A stretch of 57,782 nt of DNA from Caulobacteraceae bacterium (GTDB taxonomy: Bacteria > Pseudomonadota > Alphaproteobacteria > Caulobacterales > Aquidulcibacteraceae), in assembly GCA_009773335.1 (NCBI GenBank), contig WRPF01000014.1:3549-61330 (forward strand), given 5' to 3'. Each line of letters opens with the position of its first letter. The first letter of the stretch is position 1. The notes beneath the pieces are model-generated. The model worked only from the letters and a program-made list of their open reading frames with translations, was not told the DNA's origin and searched no databases. Of the stretch, positions 1 to 9,015 are shown piece by piece. Made by a program: the position numbers and the translations under genes.

Positions 1-2
1 AT

Positions 3-488
3 GCCGACGTCAGTACGCCGTCACTCTACAATTACTTTGGCAGTAAGGACGAACTCCTCGCGGCGATCATCGTCGAGGACGTCGCCGAAGGACTCGCGCG
101 CGCAGAAAAGCTGGTCGCAAAGCCGCCAAAGGACGCTCGCGCGGCATATGTCGGTCTGATCCGCATTCACTTTCAGACGTTCGATCAGATTGAGCGATCG
201 TTGCTGAGGCGCTTCACGGCGCACGCGATCGGTCGGGAGGATCGCGCGGAGCGCGACTATTTTGGACTGGAGTCGCAGCTTCTGGTGCAGATCGAGCACA
301 TGACGATCACGCTTCACGCGAACGGGTCATTGCCCGGCATATCGAACGCCAAGGGGGTTGCGCGGACAGTGTTTTCGATCGCCAACTCGGAATACTATTT
401 CTACATCTCAGATGACGACGCCGACAGCGACAGCACGGTCAAGGCGATTGCGATGCAGCTTCAGTTCGCGCTGGCGGGCCTTAGTTAA
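3..488 (+). CDS. TetR/AcrR-family transcriptional regulator, 5' end cut by window edge
   Basis: The open frame runs from the window edge to a TAA at 486-488. Its first visible residues (ADVSTPSLYNYFGSKDELLAA) match the end of the TetR DNA-binding domain: recognition helix, then the Y-x-x-F-x-x-K-x-x-L element. The start and the first helices lie outside the window. The remaining ~140 residues are a helical ligand-binding domain with no family I can name. It faces the TonB receptor gene tail to tail across a strong hairpin, so it is not in that transcription unit, though it may still regulate nearby uptake genes. The family is clear; the ligand is unknown. Confidence 0.85.
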   Translation, partial: ADVSTPSLYNYFGSKDELLAAIIVEDVAEGLARAEKLVAKPPKDARAAYVGLIRIHFQTFDQIERSLLRRFTAHAIGREDRAERDYFGLESQLLVQIEHMTITLHANGSLPGISNAKGVARTVFSIANSEYYFYISDDDADSDSTVKAIAMQLQFALAGLS

Positions 489-494
489 AGGGCC

Positions 495-533
495 CCAATA
501 CGCTGCCCGCCGAAGCGACAGGCAGCGTATTGG
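495..533. terminator. Bidirectional terminator hairpin between convergent genes
   Basis: Arms 495-507 and 521-533 are perfectly complementary over 13 bp (CCAATACGCTGCC and its reverse complement) around a 13-base loop. The hairpin sits between the TetR stop (488) and the TonB receptor stop (542), which converge. T-tracts are weak on both sides, so termination is inferred from position and stem strength. Confidence 0.7.
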
Positions 534-541
534 ATTGAGGC

Positions 542-2764
542 CTAGAAGTCGGCGTTCAGCCTGAGGCCGGCAATGCGAGGTTCTCCGGCCTGAATTACCT
601 GAATGCCGAGCGCGGCAAGCTGCTGCGTCTGAGTGATGTATTGCTCGTCAAAGACATTGTTCACGAATGCGGTAAGGGTCCAGGTTTCGTTCGGTGACCA
701 GCTTGCGCGGACATCGGTTAGCGTATTGGTCGGCGCGAACTGAACGTTGTTATTGTCGGGGCTGTGATAGGTATCGTCCTGGTAGCGGACGTTTGCACCG
801 AGCGTCAGTTCGCCAGTGGCGCCCAACACAAACGTGTAGTCAGCCTGCAAAGACGCGGCGACGCTCGGCGCGCGATTGAGGCGGTTGCCCTTGTAGTCGA
901 TCCCTGGGGAGGGCGAGTATTCTGTGTATTCGGCATCGAGCAGCATCAGGCTGCCGCCGATGTGCAAGGCGTCGGTAGGACGCGCCTGAAAACTCGCCTC
1001 CAACCCATAGCCGCGTGCTTCGCCGGCGTTCTCTGTGATTGGAAATGCATTGACGATCTGAACCTGCAGATCTTGGTACTCATAGTAGAATGCATCCATG
1101 TCGAAGATCAAACGACCTTCAGCCAGGCTGCCTTTGAGGCCGGCTTCGTAGGATGTGACGATTTCAGGATCGAACGTGCCGCCCGACGGAACCAGAAGAT
1201 TGAACCCGCCAGACTTATACCCGCGCGCGGCGCTGACGTAGGCCATGAGATCGTCGTTCAAGTCGTATTGGATAGCAAAGCGAGGCGACCAATCACTCCA
1301 GCTATCGCTTAATGAGACAGGCGCTACCGTTGACTCGAGGAACACAGTGGGGCTCCCGAGCAGAAGCGGCGCCACGGATGAGGCCGGCGCCGGATTGTCG
1401 ATCACGACCTCTTTGTCGTCATTGGAGAAGCGCACCCCCGCAATGAGCCGCAGATCATCACTCACGTGGTAGGTCAGATCAGTGTAGACGCCCCAACTCG
1501 AATAGGTGGCGTCGGCATTGTTGACATCAGTCACGCTTGGTAGGCCGACGAACGTGTCTGGGATTGCGCCGCCCGACAGGAAGTTGAGCAAGGGGCCGCA
1601 CGGCAACGTTGCGCCAATAGCAACACGCGCCACTGCGCCGCAAACGTCTTCCTCATTGTAGTTGGCGCGGCTGGTTTGCTCGATGTCCTCAGAGAAGTAG
1701 CTGGCGCCGACAAACCAGTCGATTCGGTCACTTGAATAGTTGAGCCGGAACTCCTGGCTCACTGCTTGCTGCGCTTCATCGACGGAAAACGCGAGGAGAT
1801 TTGCCGGTCCGCCGTCAGTATCCTCTTGGTAGTCGAGCTGATAGGTCCGATAGGCGGTGATCGAGGTGAGCGTGAAGGGCCCGAGGTCGAACGCGCCGCG
1901 TAGCGCCGCGAGATAGATGTCACGTTGATTGTAGAGTTCGTCTTGGGTCAGGTTCGTTGTGGATTGATGGAAGTCGAGATCCGTAACGGCGCCGTTGAAA
2001 CTGCGCGACTGATAGATTGCTGACGACTCATCGTCGCGTTGGAAGTCGAAGCTTAAGTTAAAGCGCACGCCGTCGCTCGGGTCGAGAGCGGCGGCGATGC
2101 GCGCGGAAAAAGAGTCGATATTACCCAATTCCTCGCCGGTCGGAACCTGGTCGATGTAACCATCGCGCTGTCTAGAGTAAATTGAGCCGCGCAAGGCGAG
2201 CTCGTCGGAGACAGGACCGGAAACAATTGCTTGGGCCGCCACCTCATTGAGTTCGGCGACAGTCACTGCCGCCGATGCCTCGAATTCCTGTGTCGGTTGG
2301 TTGCGTATGATGCTGATCGCGCCCGCTGTTGTGTTGCGGCCGAAAAGCGTGCCCTGTGGTCCCCGAACCACTTCAACGCGCTCGACGTCAAAAAGATTGG
2401 TAATCGCGCCCGCGGAACGGCCGACGTAGACTTCATCAATGAACACGCCCAGCGCAGGATCCGCGCCGACAGAGAAATCGTTGCTGCCAATCCCTCGGAT
2501 GCTGAGAAGCGGTTGGCCGCTGGAAACGGCAACACCTTGGAGCCCGGGAGCTACGGAGGCCAAGTCCGCGACATCGCTCACCTGCAGGTCCTGCAGCGCC
2601 TGAGCGCCGAATGCGGAAATGGCGAGTGGCGTGTCCTGAATGCTCTGCTCACGTTTTTGGGCCGTGACGACGATTTCTTCCTCGGCCACAGTTTGCGCTT
2701 GTGCGCTACCGACGCTGAAGGCCAATGCGGCGACCGAAGCCGCGCTAAAGATACCAAATTTCAT
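542..2764 (-). CDS. TonB-dependent outer-membrane receptor
   Basis: A 740-residue protein that would import a ligand across the outer membrane using TonB-ExbBD energy. It begins with a Sec signal peptide (about residues 1-23, ending SAQA). A TonB-box-like EEIVVTAQKREQ follows, then the plug domain with the typical PQGTLFGRNTTAGAI segment, then a long beta-barrel ending in an aromatic residue (NADF), as outer-membrane proteins do. A good Shine-Dalgarno (GGGGAGGA) precedes the ATG at 2764. The subfamily is the abundant sphingomonad/caulobacter one; its substrate cannot be read from sequence. Neighbours (BASS transporter, two SnoaL-fold proteins) hint at a hydrophobic or amphipathic organic compound, which is inference. 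Confidence 0.95.
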   Translation of the reverse strand: MKFGIFSAASVAALAFSVGSAQAQTVAEEEIVVTAQKREQSIQDTPLAISAFGAQALQDLQVSDVADLASVAPGLQGVAVSSGQPLLSIRGIGSNDFSVGADPALGVFIDEVYVGRSAGAITNLFDVERVEVVRGPQGTLFGRNTTAGAISIIRNQPTQEFEASAAVTVAELNEVAAQAIVSGPVSDELALRGSIYSRQRDGYIDQVPTGEELGNIDSFSARIAAALDPSDGVRFNLSFDFQRDDESSAIYQSRSFNGAVTDLDFHQSTTNLTQDELYNQRDIYLAALRGAFDLGPFTLTSITAYRTYQLDYQEDTDGGPANLLAFSVDEAQQAVSQEFRLNYSSDRIDWFVGASYFSEDIEQTSRANYNEEDVCGAVARVAIGATLPCGPLLNFLSGGAIPDTFVGLPSVTDVNNADATYSSWGVYTDLTYHVSDDLRLIAGVRFSNDDKEVVIDNPAPASSVAPLLLGSPTVFLESTVAPVSLSDSWSDWSPRFAIQYDLNDDLMAYVSAARGYKSGGFNLLVPSGGTFDPEIVTSYEAGLKGSLAEGRLIFDMDAFYYEYQDLQVQIVNAFPITENAGEARGYGLEASFQARPTDALHIGGSLMLLDAEYTEYSPSPGIDYKGNRLNRAPSVAASLQADYTFVLGATGELTLGANVRYQDDTYHSPDNNNVQFAPTNTLTDVRASWSPNETWTLTAFVNNVFDEQYITQTQQLAALGIQVIQAGEPRIAGLRLNADF

Positions 2765-2982
2765 TATTATCCTCCCCGCGGCGCGAGCTCGTCGCCCACG
2801 CTGGCGCGACGTTACAGCGCGTGCAAAATTAGAGCTACTATTATTTTATGGCGACACTAGCGCGACGGCCTCAGCTGTGGCACGATCGCAACATCCCAAT
2901 TCGCCCTCGGGGAGGGGAAGTTGTTCTGCTCAGCGCCGTTATCGGCGGCCGAAGCAGACGAGACCTGAGATGCCGGTGCCGG

Positions 2983-4377
2983 ATGCTTTCACAGACTTTT
3001 CCCCGTGCGCGTATCTTTCTACCCCCGAAAATTGAGGAGCTGGAGCGGGGCTATGTCGCGATCACTGATGGCGCCACGTCGCGAATAATCGGCTGCGCCA
3101 TCTCCGCAGTTACCATCGGGCCGATTATCGGCTGGGCCGCAGCGCTGGGTTGGTGGTTGGCGATCGCAGTCACTGAGTTAGCGATCGCGCGATATCTGAA
3201 GGTGTCGGTAGCGCTTCCAGTAACGGCGGTGCAGTCGCGGTGGTTGGAAGCCACGCTAGCGTTTCAGGGCTTTGCCGTAAACGCGCTCTACTCGATCGGA
3301 TTTGTGACCGCATGGTTGCGAGGCGGCGAGCTGGGCATGTTCATCGGCGGTGGCTGGATCGTGCTGTCGCTGTTTTACGACATCGTATACATGTCGGTTT
3401 TGCGACGCGTGTTCGTGGCGATGATAACCCCGACGATGGTTTGCGCCATCGTCGTTCCGCTCGTAAAAAGCGGTCTCAGCATTAGTACGCTTTCGATGTT
3501 TGCGATGTTGAGCATCACATTGCTGCTCGCGCTCAGCGCCGTAGCTGACCGTCGACGCATGCAGCAAGCCATTATAGCGGCAGAGTCGGCGCGCCTCGCA
3601 GCCGAGGCGACTTACGCGTCAAAAGTAAGATTTCTTGCGACCATGAGCCATGAACTCAGAACGCCGCTCAATGCGATGATCGGATACGCCGAGGTTATCC
3701 AAGAGGACGCTGACGCAGAAACGAGGGACGAGACCGCTGCGGACGCTAAGCGTATCATTCGTGCAGGGCGCCACCTGTTAGGGGCGATCGATCAGGTCAT
3801 GTTAATCGCCGACTCTGAGATATCGGGTGGGAGCATCACGAAGAGCGCTGTCAGCATGCCATCAATGCTGCAAGCGCTTGTCGAAAGCTATCGGGAAGAG
3901 ACAACTTGCGTGGGCCCACCTCTTCTCGTTCTATGCGATTCTGAAATGCCTTCTATATGCACGGACGGGGACAAATTGCGCGATTGCATAGTCCAGTTGG
4001 TGGACAATGCGTTCAAGTTTGGCGGGGGAACGCCAGTGCTCGTGGTCGCTTCTTTAAGCGGCGTTGAGTCTGCCACGCTGACGCTGAAAGTGACTGACGA
4101 GGGTGTTGGAATTCCCGCGGAAGAACTCACCCGAATTTTCGAACCTTTCACTCAGGTTGATGGGTCAGAGACCCGCGCTTTTGACGGCATGGGATTAGGC
4201 TTGGCCGTCGTTGCTCATTTGATTTCCCTTCTCGGAGGGAGAGTTGAAGCAGAGAGCGTGGTCGGTCATGGATCTATCTTCAAAATTATCCTGCCCGTCG
4301 AAAGGACAGACACTCAAGCGGCCGACGAGGTAGGTCTCGCAGCTAGCTCGCGCGGCTTAACCGCCACGACCCCATGA
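2983..4377 (+). CDS. Membrane-bound sensor histidine kinase (orphan)
   Basis: With the ATG at 2983 the protein has 464 residues; an in-frame ATG at 2848 would add 45 residues without signal or domain character. The N-terminal ~170 residues form several hydrophobic segments with no periplasmic loop of size, so sensing is probably within the membrane. A HisKA dimerisation domain follows with MSHELRTPLNAMIGY (phospho-acceptor His223), then the HATPase domain with N-box (Asn342 in QLVDNAFKF), G1 box DEGVGIP, F-box FEPFTQVDGS and G2 box GMGLGLAV. No receiver domain is attached and no response regulator gene is adjacent. The last 35 bases overlap the 3' end of the convergent transporter gene. Signal and partner are unknown. 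Confidence 0.9.
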   Translation: MLSQTFPRARIFLPPKIEELERGYVAITDGATSRIIGCAISAVTIGPIIGWAAALGWWLAIAVTELAIARYLKVSVALPVTAVQSRWLEATLAFQGFAVNALYSIGFVTAWLRGGELGMFIGGGWIVLSLFYDIVYMSVLRRVFVAMITPTMVCAIVVPLVKSGLSISTLSMFAMLSITLLLALSAVADRRRMQQAIIAAESARLAAEATYASKVRFLATMSHELRTPLNAMIGYAEVIQEDADAETRDETAADAKRIIRAGRHLLGAIDQVMLIADSEISGGSITKSAVSMPSMLQALVESYREETTCVGPPLLVLCDSEMPSICTDGDKLRDCIVQLVDNAFKFGGGTPVLVVASLSGVESATLTLKVTDEGVGIPAEELTRIFEPFTQVDGSETRAFDGMGLGLAVVAHLISLLGGRVEAESVVGHGSIFKIILPVERTDTQAADEVGLAASSRGLTATTP

Positions 4378-5206
4378 TTGTAATGAACCCGGCTGCCAGG
4401 AGCGCGCCGACCACACTGTTCAAGAGAAGCGGCAAGGCAATCAGCGCACTGCCCGCAACACCTAGCGTCACGTAGATTGCAGTGCCTTCTTGGCGCACAA
4501 CATGTTCGACACAGATCGCAATCACATCAGCCCTAGAGAGACCCGCAACCCGGGCGATGACGTACGCCAGCAGCAAAGTGAACACACCAGTGAGTGTCAG
4601 CGGCAGCACCACCCGGCTGGCTGCATCGCTTAGGCGCGGCCAGTCCGAGGCCAAGAGGGCTGCAAACAAAATGATAATCAACAGAGTACCAAGCGCGCGG
4701 ATCCACGCGTCAATTCTTTCAGCAAAGCGCGGAGCCTTCGCTCGAATTATCATGCCAATGATGACGGGCCCGAGGGTGAGGGAGAGTACCCGAATGGCCA
4801 ACTCCACCGGTGCGCCAACTCGAGAAATCTCGAGCCCCTGGGTCGCGAAAACGAGGACAATCAGAACCGGGGCCGTCGCCACGTAGAGAGCGCTCAACGC
4901 TGCCGTTAGACTCACCGACAACGCCACATTGCCGCCGCCTAGATGCGTAAGAAGATTGGATGTGAGTCCACTGGGGCACGTCGCCACGAGCAGGATGCCC
5001 ACGGCCAGATAGGGGTCGAGAGAAAAGAAAGATAGAACGACGAAAGCCACAGTCGGTCCTGTGACCAACATGCTGCCGAGACCCACCAACGCCGCTCGCT
5101 TTTGCTCGAGTATCTCGCGGAAGTGCCGCAGCTCCAGAGACATGCCGAGACCAAGCATGATTAGGATCAGCGCGATGGGCAGCACCACGTCTAGAATGAC
5201 GCCCAT
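4343..5206 (-). CDS. BASS-family (bile acid:sodium symporter-like) transporter
   Basis: A 287-residue integral membrane protein with about nine or ten hydrophobic helices. Segments such as GILLVATCPSGLTSNLLTHLGGGNVALSVSLTA match the conserved core of the bile acid:sodium symporter (SBF) superfamily, which also contains pantoate and other organic-anion carriers. It would act in the inner membrane as a sodium-coupled organic anion symporter. It lies downstream of two SnoaL-fold genes on the same strand (24-base gap), suggesting one operon. The true substrate is not predictable; 'bile acid' is only the family name. Confidence 0.85.
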   Translation of the reverse strand: MGVILDVVLPIALILIMLGLGMSLELRHFREILEQKRAALVGLGSMLVTGPTVAFVVLSFFSLDPYLAVGILLVATCPSGLTSNLLTHLGGGNVALSVSLTAALSALYVATAPVLIVLVFATQGLEISRVGAPVELAIRVLSLTLGPVIIGMIIRAKAPRFAERIDAWIRALGTLLIIILFAALLASDWPRLSDAASRVVLPLTLTGVFTLLLAYVIARVAGLSRADVIAICVEHVVRQEGTAIYVTLGVAGSALIALPLLLNSVVGALLAAGFITIMGSWRLSRAS

Positions 5207-5230
5207 GTGTTTGATCCTGCGGCGCGCGAG

Positions 5231-5692
5231 CTATCTTGGAAGGGAAGTGGTTATGTTTGCGAACGCTTGGAACCAGACGCCGACGTCCACGTATGAATCT
5301 TTTCTCGATATGAACCCGTCTTTGATCGCGAAAATATCAACGCCACGCAGGCTGAGGCTGCGCATCGGCCCAACGGGGATCGCCATCTTTGATCCCAAAG
5401 GCCACGGCGCCGCGAGTGAGCCGGACATACGCCAGTGGGCGACAGCATGACCTTCTCTTACCACGACATCACTGACGTCGAACCCCAAGTCCGGAAACGC
5501 GCGCAACAGGTTGTCCCAGGCCTCGCGAACCTCCAATCTGCCGCGCGCTGGTTCAAATCCTTCGTGGTGGAGCGTGTAGACGATGTCCTCGTGCAGCGTT
5601 GCCATGAACGCGTCGAGATCGTGATCGTTGACGGCGCGCAGCAGCGCCAGAACAACGCCCTGATCGGGCGGGCACGTCGAGTCGACTTTCAC
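5231..5692 (-). CDS. SnoaL-like / NTF2-fold protein 1
   Basis: A 153-residue protein with the alpha+beta cone fold pattern of SnoaL polyketide cyclases and ketosteroid isomerases: helix (VVLALLRAVNDHDLDAFMATLHEDIVY), a pair of strands with GFEPARGRLEVREAWDNLLRAFPDLGF, then strands ending SYVDVGVWFQAF. Family members are small isomerases, cyclases, hydratases or ligand-binding proteins; no specific reaction can be assigned. Its start overlaps the stop of the upstream SnoaL-fold gene by 4 bases, so the two are translationally coupled and probably act together. Confidence 0.8.
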   Translation of the reverse strand: MKVDSTCPPDQGVVLALLRAVNDHDLDAFMATLHEDIVYTLHHEGFEPARGRLEVREAWDNLLRAFPDLGFDVSDVVVREGHAVAHWRMSGSLAAPWPLGSKMAIPVGPMRSLSLRGVDIFAIKDGFISRKDSYVDVGVWFQAFANITTSLPR

Positions 5693-6126
5693 GCGCCTCC
5701 TCCAGATGGCGCGGCAGTCGAGCCGCCGAGGTAGATGTTAATCGGCACGCCGTTCTCAGACTCGGGCCCCCCCAATGTGAGCTCCCACACATGAACGATT
5801 ACGCCATCGACGAACTTGAAGACCAGTACGTGCCGATGCTCGCGCGGTCCGCCAGGCGCCTCGACATGCACCGCGAAGGCGAAGTCCTCGGCAACGGCCA
5901 CCCGCTCAAGGGCGATCTGGCTATCACTCGGAGCCTCGCGCGCGACCATCGTCAGATATTCGAGGACCGCTGCGGATCCCCGTGCCGATTCCTCGGCAGC
6001 AGGGCGCACGAGGCTCCAAGTCACCTCATTGCCTAGCAGCGCGACAGCGCCTGCAAGATCGCCCAGCTGCGCGTTCGCGTAGATGCTTTGCACACGGCTC
6101 TTCATGAGGGACGCATCGTCGCTCAT
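5689..6126 (-). CDS. SnoaL-like / NTF2-fold protein 2
   Basis: 145 residues from the ATG at 6126 (MSDDASLMKSR). A longer frame to 6210 would run through the strong hairpin at 6175-6210 and adds no recognisable sequence, so the internal start is preferred. The protein has the NTF2-like layout: N-terminal helices (VQSIYANAQLGDLAGAVALL), a strand with EVTWSLVRPA, and C-terminal strands FKFVDGVIVHVWELTLGG. Function within the fold is unknown. It is the first gene of a three-gene minus-strand unit with the second SnoaL-fold protein and the BASS transporter. Confidence 0.7.
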   Translation of the reverse strand: MSDDASLMKSRVQSIYANAQLGDLAGAVALLGNEVTWSLVRPAAEESARGSAAVLEYLTMVAREAPSDSQIALERVAVAEDFAFAVHVEAPGGPREHRHVLVFKFVDGVIVHVWELTLGGPESENGVPINIYLGGSTAAPSGGGA

Positions 6127-6174
6127 ATTGCTATCCGAGTGCCTATGCGGCGCGCCGAGGCATAAAGGAAAATG

Positions 6175-6210
6175 TTGCGAGCAGCCGGTCGCGTGACCGG
6201 TTGCTCGCAA
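6175..6210. promoter_or_regulatory. 16-bp inverted repeat upstream of the SnoaL-transporter unit
   Basis: Arms 6175-6190 (TTGCGAGCAGCCGGTC) and 6195-6210 pair over 16 bp with one G:T wobble around the loop GCGT. The hairpin lies between the divergent SnoaL unit (start 6126) and the Lrp gene (start 6402). On the minus strand it is followed by a T-rich stretch (CATTTTCCTTT), so it could be a terminator or leader attenuator for the SnoaL unit. A protein operator is the other reading. Confidence 0.5.
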
Positions 6211-6323
6211 GGCGCTCGGGAGGAGAAAGGTTCAGCGGCCATCTGGGCGGTTACGATTCGAGTGGACATGGGCAACCTCCCTCAGGTTCTCTATAAATAT
6301 AGCGAACCCAAGATTTGTCTATC

Positions 6324-6329
6324 TATAAT
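6324..6329 (+). promoter_or_regulatory. Candidate -10 box (TATAAT) for the Lrp-family gene
   Basis: A perfect TATAAT lies in an AT-rich stretch (6291-6332) that stands out from its surroundings, about 75 bases upstream of the lrp start. No good -35 is seen at the usual spacing. Lrp/AsnC proteins bind AT-rich DNA and often autoregulate, so the stretch could also be the binding site. Confidence 0.35.
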
Positions 6330-6401
6330 TTCACGGGACGCACGCGCAATCGGCCGCAATGTGGTCTTTGACGGAACAATCAGATTGACCAAGAGGCTGT
6401 T

Positions 6402-6875
6402 GTGGGACTGGACGACACCGATCGGCACATACTGGAGGAACTCCAAAAGCACGGGCGCCTTAAGAACAAGGCGCTTGCCGAGCGCGTTGGCCTTTCGCCT
6501 TCGGCTTGTTTTGAGCGTGTGCGGAGGCTGGAGGCGAACGGAGCCGTTGTTGCCTACACAGCAGTAGTCGATCCCCGATTTCTCGGGGCTCACTTCGAAG
6601 GTTGGGCTGAGATATCTCTTTCAGATCTGTCTGGAGATGTGTCGAAGGACTTTCGCGCTTTCTTGAATGCAACGCCTTCCGTCGTAGCTGCGTATCACGT
6701 GGTCGGTCCTTACGACTTTCTGCTGCACTTCATCGCGCCGTCGATCGATGCATGGCGCGAGTTTCGCGCGCAGATGGAACTAGAGGGATTCTCTCTCGCA
6801 TCTGCCAGACTATCAGTCGTAGTCGATCGACCCAAGAGTGGAGCGCCCATAGCCACGGCTGAGAGGCGCAAATAG
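6402..6875 (+). CDS. Lrp/AsnC-family transcriptional regulator
   Basis: 157 residues from a GTG start preceded by AGAGG. The N-terminus has the Lrp winged helix (DDTDRHILEELQKHGRLKNKALAERVGLSPSACFERVRRLE), followed by the RAM effector-binding domain, about residues 70-145, with the AYHVVGPYDFLLHF strand-helix motif. Family members respond to amino acids or other small metabolites and form octamers. The gene is divergent from the SnoaL/BASS unit across a hairpin- and AT-rich 275-bp gap, which suggests that unit as a target. The effector is unknown. Confidence 0.9.
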   Translation: MGLDDTDRHILEELQKHGRLKNKALAERVGLSPSACFERVRRLEANGAVVAYTAVVDPRFLGAHFEGWAEISLSDLSGDVSKDFRAFLNATPSVVAAYHVVGPYDFLLHFIAPSIDAWREFRAQMELEGFSLASARLSVVVDRPKSGAPIATAERRK

Positions 6876-7065
6876 TGATCAGGGCGCTGCATGCGTCATT
6901 CTGACCCAAAAGAAATCGATCAGTCGAGATAGTGGCACAACCAACGAACCGCATTTGGCGGTCGCCGCACGATCTTCGGTAATCGGCTTGAAGCGTCGAA
7001 CGGTGTTCTGCACCGCGCGGGTGTGGGTCTTGCTGGCCCAATACCATCACAGTGCGGGGGCAGGA

Positions 7066-9012
7066 ATGACCTGTCGAAAAATATCATTGGCGATATGCGC
7101 AGCGATCCCAGTTCTTTTGGGATCTTTGCTAGCTACGCAGTTCGTCGCCAGTACATTCGACCGGCAATCTGGACTGGGTCTGCCGGTGATCGGACGCGGA
7201 GAGTTTGCACTCTACCCGCCGTGGGCAATCATCGGCTGGACGCAGCATTGGGGCGAAACTTACCCCAAGCCGTTTGCCGTCGCGCACCTTATCATGCTCG
7301 CGGGTTTTGTTGGCGGCATCCTCGTCGTGGGGATTGGTGCGCGCCGAAATGTTCGCGTGAAGCCTTTCGGAAAGAGGGCGTGGGCGTCCTTGGTCGACGT
7401 GAAAGCTGCCAATCTGCTTGCTGAGACAGGCTCGGTTCTAGGCAAATTTGATGGCGAGTTGCTCGCCTACGATGGCCCGGAACACCAACTCCTGATCGGC
7501 GCGTCGCGCAGCGGCAAAGGCCGCGGCCAAGTGGCGCCGACGCTGCTGGCGACGCAGCATTCCGCGCTTGTGATCGACGTCAAAGGCGAACTCGCCGACG
7601 GCGATCCGCGCCACGGTTTTCCTGGCACCGCGGGTTTCCGTGAGACGTTAGGTCCCGTGGCGCGTTTCCGGCCGACGCGTTCCGACAGCATCCGCATCAA
7701 TCCGCTGTTCGAGATTCCGCGCGGCGCCGACGAAGTGCGCGCCGCACAGAATCTCACCGACGTCTTGTTCGGCGCGCACGAGGATCGCGCGACCAAGGAT
7801 TTTTGGTTGCGCAGCGCATCCAATCTCGTCGCGCCGGTCATTTTGCATGTCCTCTACGCGGAGCCCTTGGAGCGCAAAACCCTCGCGGTCGTGCGCGAGA
7901 AGCTGCGCAACATGGCGCAGACGGCCGAAGAAATGCGCCACACGCTGCACCGGAAGAATCCCACGACGGGACAGCCTGAAGTGCATCCCGAAGTTCTGCA
8001 TGCGGCCGAGAGCTTCCTGTCGGCCGAAGAGCGCATGCGGTCAGGCGTGCAGGCAACGGCCGAGAGCATGTTCGGCCTGTTTGCCGATCCGCTCATCGCC
8101 GCCAATACCGCGACATCGGACTTCCGCCTCTCCGATCTCATGTGCGGCGACAAGCCGGTCACGCTCTATCTTCAACCGCCATCCTCCGATGTGCAGCGGC
8201 TCATGCCGCTGCTGCGCCTCATCGTCGATATGACGGGTCGTACTTTGATGGAGAGTCAAACCGAGGCCGGAGGACGGCCGAAGCGGCATCGTCTCGTGAT
8301 GGTGCTCGATGAATTTCCGATGCTCGGCCGCATGGGCTTCTTCGAGACGATGATGGGTGCGATGGCCGGCTACGGCATCAAAGCGCTGCTCGTCTGCCAA
8401 TCCCACAATCATATCGCCCGCGCCTATGGCCGCGACAATGTTATAGTCGACAATTGTCACGTGGTGACCACGTTCGCGGCGACGGACAATGAAAGCGCCA
8501 AACGCATTTCCGAGATGGCGGGCGAAGTCTGGGAGGTGCGCCCCCAGGAAAGCGAGCAGCGTCCGCGCGCTCTGCTTGGACCGCACAAGGGGGCGATCAC
8601 CTATCGTGAAGAGCGCCGCCCGCTGATACTGCCGGGCGAGGTGCGCCAATTGCCCCGCGACGAGCAATTGATCTTCGTCTCGGGCTCAAAGCCCATTCGC
8701 TGTAAGAAGCTGAAATTCGACCGCGAGCCTATCTTTGCCAAGCGCATGCTGCCTGCATCTCGCACGCGCGTGACACTCACCACCTCGCACGATTGGGAAA
8801 ACGTCGCACCGCTCGGCCGCCTGGCCAAAGACAAGAAGGGCGCCGTGCGGGTGGAGGCGCCGCGCCCGCAAGCCGATCTCTTCGAGGCCCCGCTGTCGAT
8901 TGCGGAGCAAGCGCTGGCCGGACTGCGTGGTGCGCCGTCTGTGCCAGCCGCAACAAATCCAAAGCCTCAAGCTGAAACAAATGACGCGCCTTCGCGCCGC
9001 CTGGGAGTGTGA
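7066..9012 (+). CDS. traG: Type IV coupling protein TraG/VirD4
   Basis: A hexameric inner-membrane ATPase that delivers the relaxase-DNA complex to the conjugative pore. The ATG at 7066 follows a purine-rich stretch (GGGGGCAGGA) and yields 648 residues, beginning with two transmembrane helices (about residues 5-25 and 65-90). The motor domain has Walker A GASRSGKG (Lys151), the VIDVKGEL segment, and Walker B VMVLDEF (Asp415-Glu416). The C-terminal ~60 residues are proline/alanine-rich. It is the first gene of the transfer operon; the next gene begins 3 bases after its stop. In related elements the relaxase gene lies directly upstream; here an Lrp gene is found instead. Confidence 0.95.
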   Translation: MTCRKISLAICAAIPVLLGSLLATQFVASTFDRQSGLGLPVIGRGEFALYPPWAIIGWTQHWGETYPKPFAVAHLIMLAGFVGGILVVGIGARRNVRVKPFGKRAWASLVDVKAANLLAETGSVLGKFDGELLAYDGPEHQLLIGASRSGKGRGQVAPTLLATQHSALVIDVKGELADGDPRHGFPGTAGFRETLGPVARFRPTRSDSIRINPLFEIPRGADEVRAAQNLTDVLFGAHEDRATKDFWLRSASNLVAPVILHVLYAEPLERKTLAVVREKLRNMAQTAEEMRHTLHRKNPTTGQPEVHPEVLHAAESFLSAEERMRSGVQATAESMFGLFADPLIAANTATSDFRLSDLMCGDKPVTLYLQPPSSDVQRLMPLLRLIVDMTGRTLMESQTEAGGRPKRHRLVMVLDEFPMLGRMGFFETMMGAMAGYGIKALLVCQSHNHIARAYGRDNVIVDNCHVVTTFAATDNESAKRISEMAGEVWEVRPQESEQRPRALLGPHKGAITYREERRPLILPGEVRQLPRDEQLIFVSGSKPIRCKKLKFDREPIFAKRMLPASRTRVTLTTSHDWENVAPLGRLAKDKKGAVRVEAPRPQADLFEAPLSIAEQALAGLRGAPSVPAATNPKPQAETNDAPSRRLGV

Positions 9013-9015
9013 GCC

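Noticed and set aside
6948-6957. ACCGCATTTG shared between the region before traG and 54226-54235
   Set aside because: The copies are direct, not inverted, and short; they do not explain the proposed inversion.
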